From: Tardiphaga robiniae
GTDB taxonomy: Bacteria; Pseudomonadota; Alphaproteobacteria; Rhizobiales; Xanthobacteraceae
DNA length: 64,000 nt
Direction: 5' to 3'
Assembly: GCF_001618955.1 (NCBI RefSeq)
Contig: NZ_LVYV01000055.1
Span: forward strand, 231,964 to 295,963
A program made the translations under genes and the position numbers. Positions 59,087 through 64,000 of the stretch are shown one piece after another (the stretch's first letter is position 1; each line of letters opens with the position of its first letter). The notes beneath the pieces are model-generated. The model was not told the origin of the DNA. It searched no databases and worked only from the letters and a program-made list of their open reading frames with translations.

Positions 59087-60865
59087 TCAGACCAGCGCCT
59101 TGCCGCCGGCGAAGGCCGCCGCGGTGGCTTCGTCATTCGCTTCGAGCGGCAGCAGCATTTCGTTATGCGCCTTGCCGGACGGGATCATCGGGAAGCAGTT
59201 CTCCAGCGCGGCGACACGGCAGTCGAACAGTACCGGCTTCTTCACCTTGATCATCTCCTGCAGCGCACCGTCGAGATCACCGGGCTTGCTGCACTGGAAG
59301 CCGACGCCGCCATAGGCCTCTGCAAGTTTGACGAAATCGGGCAGCGCTTCCGAATAGGAATGCGACAGCCGGTTGCCGTGCAGCAGCTGCTGCCACTGGC
59401 GCACCATGCCCATATACTGGTTGTTGAGGATGAAGATCTTGATCGGCAGCTCGTGCTGAACCGCCGCCGACATCTCCTGCATCGTCATCTGCACCGAGGC
59501 GTCGCCGCCGATATCGATGACCAGCGAGTCGGGATGCGCGACCTGCACGCCCAAAGCCGCCGGCAGGCCGTAGCCCATGGTGCCCAAACCGCCGGACGTC
59601 ATCCAGCGATGCGGCTCTTCGAAGCCGAAGAACTGCGCCGCCCACATCTGATGCTGGCCGACTTCGGTGGTGATGTAGGTGTCGTGGCCGCGCGTCGCCT
59701 CGAACAGACGCTGGATCGCATATTGCGGCAGGATCACATCGTCGTTCTTCTTGTAGGCCAGCGAATTGCGCGCGCGCCAGGTGGCGATGGTCTTCCACCA
59801 GTCCTTGGTGTCGGGCTTCTTCGCCTCGGATTTGAACACCTGCAGGATGTCGCCCAGCACGTTGCCGCAATCGCCGATGATCGGGATATCGACGCGGATG
59901 TTCTTGTTGATCGAGGACGGATCGATGTCGATGTGGATCTTCTTCGAGTTCGGCGAGAACGCGTCCGTACGTCCGGTGATACGGTCGTCGAAGCGCGCGC
60001 CGACGCATAGCATGACGTCGCAGTCATGCATCGCCATGTTGGCCTCGTAGGTGCCGTGCATGCCCAGCATGCCCAGCCAGTTCGGGCCGGATGCCGGATA
60101 GGCGCCGAGGCCCATCAGCGTCGAGGTGATCGGGAAACCGGTGACCTCGACCAGCTCGCGCAGCAGCTTCGACGCCGCGAGGCCGGAATTGATGACGCCG
60201 CCGCCGGAATAGATGATCGGCTTCCTGGCACCCGCCAGCAACGACACCGCCTTGCGGATCGCGTTGGCATCGCCCTTCACGCGCGGCGCATAGGAGATAT
60301 GGACATCCGACTTGCGCGGCGGATGATAGGTGCCGGTGGCGAACTGCACATCCTTCGGCACGTCGACGACGACCGGGCCCGGACGGCCGGTGGTGGCAAC
60401 GTAGAAGGCTTCATGCAGCACCTTGGCGAGATCGTTGACGTCGCGGACCAGCCAGTTGTGCTTGGTGCAGGGCCGCGTGATGCCGACGGTGTCGCATTCC
60501 TGGAACGCGTCATTGCCGATCAGGTGCGTCGGGACCTGCCCCGTGATGCAGACCAGCGGGATCGAATCCATCAGCGCGTCGGCCAGCGGCGTCACCATGT
60601 TGGTGGCGCCCGGACCGGACGTCACCAGCACGACGCCCGGCAGGCCGGTCGAGCGCGCATAGCCTTCGGCGGCATGGCCGGCGCCCTGCTCGTGGCGGAC
60701 CAGAATGTGCTCGACCTCGGACTGCTGATAGATCTCGTCATAGATCGGAAGCACCGCACCGCCGGGATAGCCGAAGATGTGCTTGACGCCATGATCCGCA
60801 AGCGCGCGCACGATCATCGCTGCGCCGGTCATCTGATTGGGATCGTGAGGCTTGCTGTCGCTCAT
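59087..60865 (-). CDS. ilvI: Acetolactate synthase large (catalytic) subunit
   Basis: A 592-residue thiamine-diphosphate enzyme joining two pyruvates (or pyruvate and 2-oxobutyrate). The N-terminal domain has FGYPGGAVLPIYDEI and the catalytic Glu in HEQGAGHAAEGYA; the central FAD-binding domain lies around 205-345; the C-terminal ThDP motif is GDASVQMTMQE...NNQYMGMVRQW. GGAG precedes the ATG by 7 bases. The gene follows a branched-chain amino acid attenuator. The label ilvB would also be acceptable. Confidence 0.97.
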   Translation of the reverse strand: MSDSKPHDPNQMTGAAMIVRALADHGVKHIFGYPGGAVLPIYDEIYQQSEVEHILVRHEQGAGHAAEGYARSTGLPGVVLVTSGPGATNMVTPLADALMDSIPLVCITGQVPTHLIGNDAFQECDTVGITRPCTKHNWLVRDVNDLAKVLHEAFYVATTGRPGPVVVDVPKDVQFATGTYHPPRKSDVHISYAPRVKGDANAIRKAVSLLAGARKPIIYSGGGVINSGLAASKLLRELVEVTGFPITSTLMGLGAYPASGPNWLGMLGMHGTYEANMAMHDCDVMLCVGARFDDRITGRTDAFSPNSKKIHIDIDPSSINKNIRVDIPIIGDCGNVLGDILQVFKSEAKKPDTKDWWKTIATWRARNSLAYKKNDDVILPQYAIQRLFEATRGHDTYITTEVGQHQMWAAQFFGFEEPHRWMTSGGLGTMGYGLPAALGVQVAHPDSLVIDIGGDASVQMTMQEMSAAVQHELPIKIFILNNQYMGMVRQWQQLLHGNRLSHSYSEALPDFVKLAEAYGGVGFQCSKPGDLDGALQEMIKVKKPVLFDCRVAALENCFPMIPSGKAHNEMLLPLEANDEATAAAFAGGKALV

Positions 60866-60943
60866 GGTTCGCTCCGGATGCGCTCTGCGGCGCGGCTTGG
60901 TCTGGATGGTCGCTGGGGTCGGAAAGCTTGAAGTTCAGACAAT

Positions 60944-60967
60944 AAAAAAGGGCCCGTTCAGGACCCT
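60944..60967 (-). terminator. ilvIH attenuator terminator
   Basis: Minus strand: AGGGTCC-TGAAC-GGGCCCT followed by six T, between the leader peptide and ilvI. The AGGGTCC arm is also complementary to TACCCT in the leader-peptide end, so it can be taken up by an alternative, longer hairpin (60968-61025 region, ACCCTGGCACACCGC with GCGGTGTGC-n-CAGGGT). These mutually exclusive pairings are the attenuation switch. Confidence 0.88.
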
Positions 60968-60996
60968 GTGCACACCGCTCGGTTCGTGGGTAGCCG

Positions 60997-61062
60997 TCAG
61001 CTACCCCCGGCGGTGTGCCAGGGTACCACGATAATAAGGAGATTTGTAACTTTGTTGCGCAC
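60997..61062 (-). CDS. ilvL: ilvIH leader peptide
   Basis: A 21-residue leader starting at GTG and containing NLLIIVVP: two Leu, two Ile and two Val codons in a row, with another Val (KVTN) before them. The stop codon sits in the loop between GGGTAGC and GCTACCC. Stalling on any of the three amino acids would favour the antiterminator over the terminator at 60944-60967. The symbol ilvL is used as the customary name for such leaders. Confidence 0.85.
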   Translation of the reverse strand: MRNKVTNLLIIVVPWHTAGGS

Positions 61063-61094
61063 GGGATCAGTCCAACTTCTCAAAACTTGCGCGG

Positions 61095-61122
61095 AACATA
61101 GCCAGCAAACGGGGGATGTCAA
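61095..61122 (-). promoter_or_regulatory. Sigma-70-type promoter of the ilv leader
   Basis: Minus strand: TTGACA (61117-61122), 16 bases, TATGTT (61095-61100). The predicted start lies about 25 bases upstream of the leader peptide. Confidence 0.75.
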
Positions 61123-61270
61123 GGGAAGTTGCCGTGATCGCGCTGATTTCGAAGCCTAGCCGGGTCTTTCACATTCGGCGAGCGGAAAAATCGGGCGGGC
61201 TGGTATGCGGTAAGAGGAAATGCACGCCTAAGTTCACCAATCCGAAAGCCCCCTCTGAAATTGTAGAAAA

Positions 61271-61636
61271 ATGCTGATTTGGCTCATCCCTCCCCTGCTC
61301 TTTTTTCTTGTCGGAGCGACGGTTGCATTGCTTGCGACGAAACAGGCTGAGCCCCTGGTCAGATGGACTATTATCGGCATCTCGTCAGCGATACTTTTGA
61401 CGTTCTTTGTCTTGGTCAAGACGAACTATGGACCGTATCGCGCGGTCAGCGATGGTTTGTACGTCTGGGCCGGCCCTCACCACGTGGGTTTGGCTTTTGC
61501 ATTCGCCATTTTCTATCGGCTGATGACTGACGGGTGCGCAGCGTTACTCGTTGGATGCATCGTTGGGACGTTGAATAGCACTCTCCGCCAACGCCAATCG
61601 CCGGATCATCGCGACACCCGCAGTGGGGTGGACTAG
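61271..61636 (+). CDS. Small integral membrane protein
   Basis: A 121-residue protein with three or four membrane spans ([64 protein letters not shown]). The ribosome site is weak. The 3' end overlaps the miaA 3' end by 4 bases, convergently. No family is recognised; base composition is lower in GC than the neighbours. Confidence 0.55.
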   Translation: MLIWLIPPLLFFLVGATVALLATKQAEPLVRWTIIGISSAILLTFFVLVKTNYGPYRAVSDGLYVWAGPHHVGLAFAFAIFYRLMTDGCAALLVGCIVGTLNSTLRQRQSPDHRDTRSGVD

Positions 61637-62559
61637 CGAAGCGCGGTATCCTCCAAGGTGCGCATTGCCTCCTCCACCGTCACCCATTCAAACTCCGGCA
61701 ATTGGTGCCTGAACCACGTGAATTGCCGCTTGGCATAATGCCTGGTATCGGCGCGGCCGATCTCCGCGGCCTCGTCGCGCGAGATCTCGCTGCGGATATG
61801 CCGGATCAGCGCCGGCACGCCATGCGCTTTCATGGCGGGCAGCAGCGGATCGAGACCGCGCGCGGCCAGCGCCGCGATCTCATCCAGCGCGCCCTCATCC
61901 AGCATCCGTTCGAAGCGCGCATCGATGCGCGCATAGAGTTCGTCGCGCTCCGGCGTGAGAAACAGCGCGGTCACGCCCTCCGGCGGCAGCAGCGGCGGCA
62001 GGCCGTCACTATGCCAGTCGGTGAGCGAACGTCCGGTCGCTTCCATCACTTCCAGCGCACGGGCGATGCGCGCGCGGTCGCGCAAATTGAGTCGCGCGGC
62101 GGAGACCGGATCGACCAGCTCAAGCTGTGCATGCAGGGCTTCCGGCCCGTCGCGCTCCAGTCGTGCGCGGACATCGTCGCGCACCTCGGCTGCAACAGGC
62201 GGCACTGCGGAGAGCCCGCGGGTCAGCGCCTTGAAATACAATCCGGAGCCACCGATAAAGATCGGCAGTTTGCCTTGCGCCCGCACCTCGGCAAGGACGC
62301 GCGCGGCTTCGTCGACCCACGCGCCCGCGGAGAAATTCACCGCGGCATCCACAGTGCCATAGAGCCGGTGCGGCGCCAGCGCCTCTTCCGCGAGCGTCGG
62401 CCGCGCCGTGAGCACGCGCAGGTCGCGATAGACCTGCATGCTGTCGGTATTGATGACCACGCCGTCCTGCGCACGCGCCACGGCCAGCGCCAGCGCCGAC
62501 TTGCCGCTGGCGGTCGGCCCTGCGATAAGCAGCGCTCTGTTGTCTGGCCCGGAACTCAC
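61633..62559 (-). CDS. miaA: tRNA dimethylallyltransferase
   Basis: A 308-residue enzyme adding a dimethylallyl group to A37 of tRNAs that read codons starting with U. P-loop [10 protein letters not shown] is at about residues 11-20, then [25 protein letters not shown] and the C-terminal [14 protein letters not shown], all MiaA signatures. The start is GTG at 62559; a longer open frame runs through but upstream of it codes only for the antisense of serB. Its start codon is 3 bases from the serB start on the other strand. Confidence 0.95.
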   Translation of the reverse strand: MSSGPDNRALLIAGPTASGKSALALAVARAQDGVVINTDSMQVYRDLRVLTARPTLAEEALAPHRLYGTVDAAVNFSAGAWVDEAARVLAEVRAQGKLPIFIGGSGLYFKALTRGLSAVPPVAAEVRDDVRARLERDGPEALHAQLELVDPVSAARLNLRDRARIARALEVMEATGRSLTDWHSDGLPPLLPPEGVTALFLTPERDELYARIDARFERMLDEGALDEIAALAARGLDPLLPAMKAHGVPALIRHIRSEISRDEAAEIGRADTRHYAKRQFTWFRHQLPEFEWVTVEEAMRTLEDTALR

Positions 62560-62562
62560 GTC

Positions 62563-63453
62563 ATGTCTCTCGTTGCGACCCTGATCTGCAACCCCGCCGA
62601 TCCCGCTCTCGATAGCACGGTCGTCGACGGCCTGCGCGCGCTTCTGCCGGGCGATACCGAAATGCACTGGCTGAGCGATGGCGTCGCCGCAGATATCATG
62701 TTTGCCAGCGACCACAACATCCTTGCGCTCGGCGATCGCCTGCGCGTCGCGCGCGGCGACATGCCGATCGACGTGGTGGTGCAGCCCGTGCTGGACCGGC
62801 GCAAGAAGCTGTTTCTCGCCGACATGGATTCCACCATGATCGGCCAGGAGTGCATCGATGAACTCGCCGACTTCGCCGGTCTCAAGGCCCATGTCGCCGC
62901 GATCACCGAACGCGCCATGCGCGGCGAGATCGAATTCGAGCCGGCGCTGCGCGAGCGCGTAGCGCTGCTCAAGGATCTCAACGTCAGCGTGGTCGATGAG
63001 GTGCTGGCCTCGCGCATTACACTCACGCCGGGCGGCCGCGAACTGGTGCAGACCATGCGCGCCAATGGTGCCTATACCTGTCTCGTCTCCGGCGGCTTCA
63101 CGCTGTTCACCAGCAAGGTTGCCGAGCTCGTCGGCTTCCAGGAAAACCGCGCCAACGTGCTGCATGTCGCTGATGGCAAGCTCACCGGAACCGTCGCGGA
63201 GCCGATCCTCGGCAAGGCCGCAAAACTCGCGACGCTGGTTGAACTGCGCGAGTCCTTCGATTTCGACAATCTCGACACCATGGCCGTCGGCGATGGTGCC
63301 AACGATCTGGCGATGATTCAGGATGCCGGCCTCGGCGTCGCCTATCACGCCAAGCCGGCCGTGGCAGCTGCCGCAGCAGCCCGGATCGATCACGGCGATC
63401 TCACGGCGCTGCTCTATGCGCAGGGCTACAAGCGCAGCGAATTTGTGAGCTGA
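62563..63453 (+). CDS. serB: Phosphoserine phosphatase
   Basis: A 296-residue HAD-superfamily phosphatase making serine from phosphoserine. The catalytic Asp motif is [17 protein letters not shown] (about 85-101), followed by Ser in [11 protein letters not shown], Lys in ILGKAAK, and GDGANDLAM near residue 245. The N-terminal 80 residues form the ACT-like extension usual in alphaproteobacterial SerB. The coding starts 3 bases from the divergent miaA start, so its promoter must lie within miaA. Confidence 0.95.
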   Translation: MSLVATLICNPADPALDSTVVDGLRALLPGDTEMHWLSDGVAADIMFASDHNILALGDRLRVARGDMPIDVVVQPVLDRRKKLFLADMDSTMIGQECIDELADFAGLKAHVAAITERAMRGEIEFEPALRERVALLKDLNVSVVDEVLASRITLTPGGRELVQTMRANGAYTCLVSGGFTLFTSKVAELVGFQENRANVLHVADGKLTGTVAEPILGKAAKLATLVELRESFDFDNLDTMAVGDGANDLAMIQDAGLGVAYHAKPAVAAAAAARIDHGDLTALLYAQGYKRSEFVS

Positions 63454-63461
63454 ACCGTACT

Positions 63462-63600
63462 CGTCATTCCGGGGCGCATGAAAGCGGCGCAGCCGCTGCA
63501 ATGCGAACCCGGAATCCCGGTGTGTTTGGCTCTACGGAGACTCCCATGTCGGGATTCCGGGTTCGCGTCCGGCAAGTGCCGGCCGCGCCCCGGAATGACA
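63462..63600. repeat. Palindromic intergenic element (TCATTCCGGGGCG family), copy 3
   Basis: About 140 bases, from CGTCATTCCGGGGCGC to GCGCCCCGGAATGACA, with inner arms GAACCCGGAATCCCGG / GGGATTCCGGGTTCG. Directly follows serB. Confidence 0.85.
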
Positions 63601-64000
63601 GTAAAGGGCCACGCAAAAGCACTAAACATTTTTTCCTATATCCAGTTGACAATATACCTCTAAGGTTTATATTCCCCTTCGTCCTGCCCCACCGAGAGGG
63701 GCGATCGCGATCGTCACGTTCGCGGGGTGGGATGCGGTGGACGCCGGAGATGCGGCGTCACGCGGTTCATGGGTGACGGCTGTCTTCGGGCAGGCCGGAT
63801 CGTCTGTGGTCAGGATACCACTGGGACAGGCGGCACGGTTTGCCTTCGGGTGGCAAAAACCTGCAGATCACGCGACGGACGACCAGGTCAAAACGCGTTC
63901 GGCTTACTCGCTTGAGGCACCCTGTCCCTTCGCCTTGGGACTGTAATTTTGGTGATCGGATCGTTCGCCATGGCGAAGCGCAAGCAACCGAAAAAACACC
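63601..64000. other. Probable dispersed noncoding repeat at the window end
   Basis: No credible gene. The stretch from TATATCCAGTTGACAATATA through CCCCACCGAGAGGGGCGAT to the GGTGGCAAAAACC part recalls a long intergenic repeat I have seen in Bradyrhizobium-type genomes. Short open frames there (for example to 63946) read like its usual false translations. Recognition is from memory. Confidence 0.4.

Noticed and set aside
61633..63501. Minus-strand frame continuing from miaA through all of serB, suggesting a 622-residue fusion
   Set aside because: MiaA has its normal length from the GTG at 62559; the upstream part is only the antisense of serB.

Overview
The window reads as chromosome of a GC-rich alphaproteobacterium, most likely a member of the Bradyrhizobium/Rhodopseudomonas/Afipia group (Nitrobacteraceae). 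The reasons are long antisense shadow frames typical of high-GC codon use, many ABC/TRAP solute transporters, small proteins of a kind common in that family, a GGAAC-N17-CGTT (EcfG-type) promoter, and dispersed palindromic intergenic repeats. Family placement comes from recalled protein resemblance, not from a search.

Region 1 (about 0.15-12.7 kb) is a compact catabolic locus. On the minus strand lie an IclR regulator and a polyamine-type ABC importer (binding protein, a double permease fusion, ATPase). Divergent from them is a plus-strand operon: two-subunit CoA-transferase, a bis-MGD molybdenum reductase of the BisC/TorA/DMSO-reductase type, an AhpD-like protein, a fuculose-phosphate-aldolase-like class II aldolase, a PfkB kinase and an SDR. 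The divergent promoter carries GTTCTA/TAGAAC operator half-sites. I cannot match the set to a pathway I know.

Region 2 (12.7-20 kb) holds small hypothetical, periplasmic and envelope proteins, a metallophosphatase, a trypsin-like protease and a patch with several frameshifts (15.7-16.5 kb).

Region 3 (20-31.2 kb) is visibly more AT-rich and mobile in character. It has a large serine recombinase, a truncated MFS gene, an XRE regulator facing a cluster of secreted proteins with a PP2C phosphatase, a ParB-like protein, and an excisionase-like gene with a tyrosine integrase that ends next to tRNA-Lys(CUU). No second att copy was found by eye.

Region 4 (31.4-55 kb) is core and metabolic: Spy/CpxP-like protein, TRAP transporter, leuA with a leucine-rich leader, DapA-like lyase, PPK2, NUDIX, an SsuABC/TauABC-like importer, an OpuC-type importer with permease and binding domain fused, two paralogous LTA-synthase-like transferases sharing an upstream box, a LivK-like binding protein with a FadR-type regulator, a frameshifted TonB-like gene, an SDR, and a TetR regulator divergent from a membrane protein with two operators between them.

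Region 5 (55-64 kb) is branched-chain amino acid synthesis (ilvI-ilvH-EamA exporter-LysE exporter-ilvC) under a classical attenuator whose leader peptide contains Leu-Leu-Ile-Ile-Val-Val. It is followed by miaA and serB, whose start codons face away from each other 3 bp apart, and the window ends in dispersed repeats.
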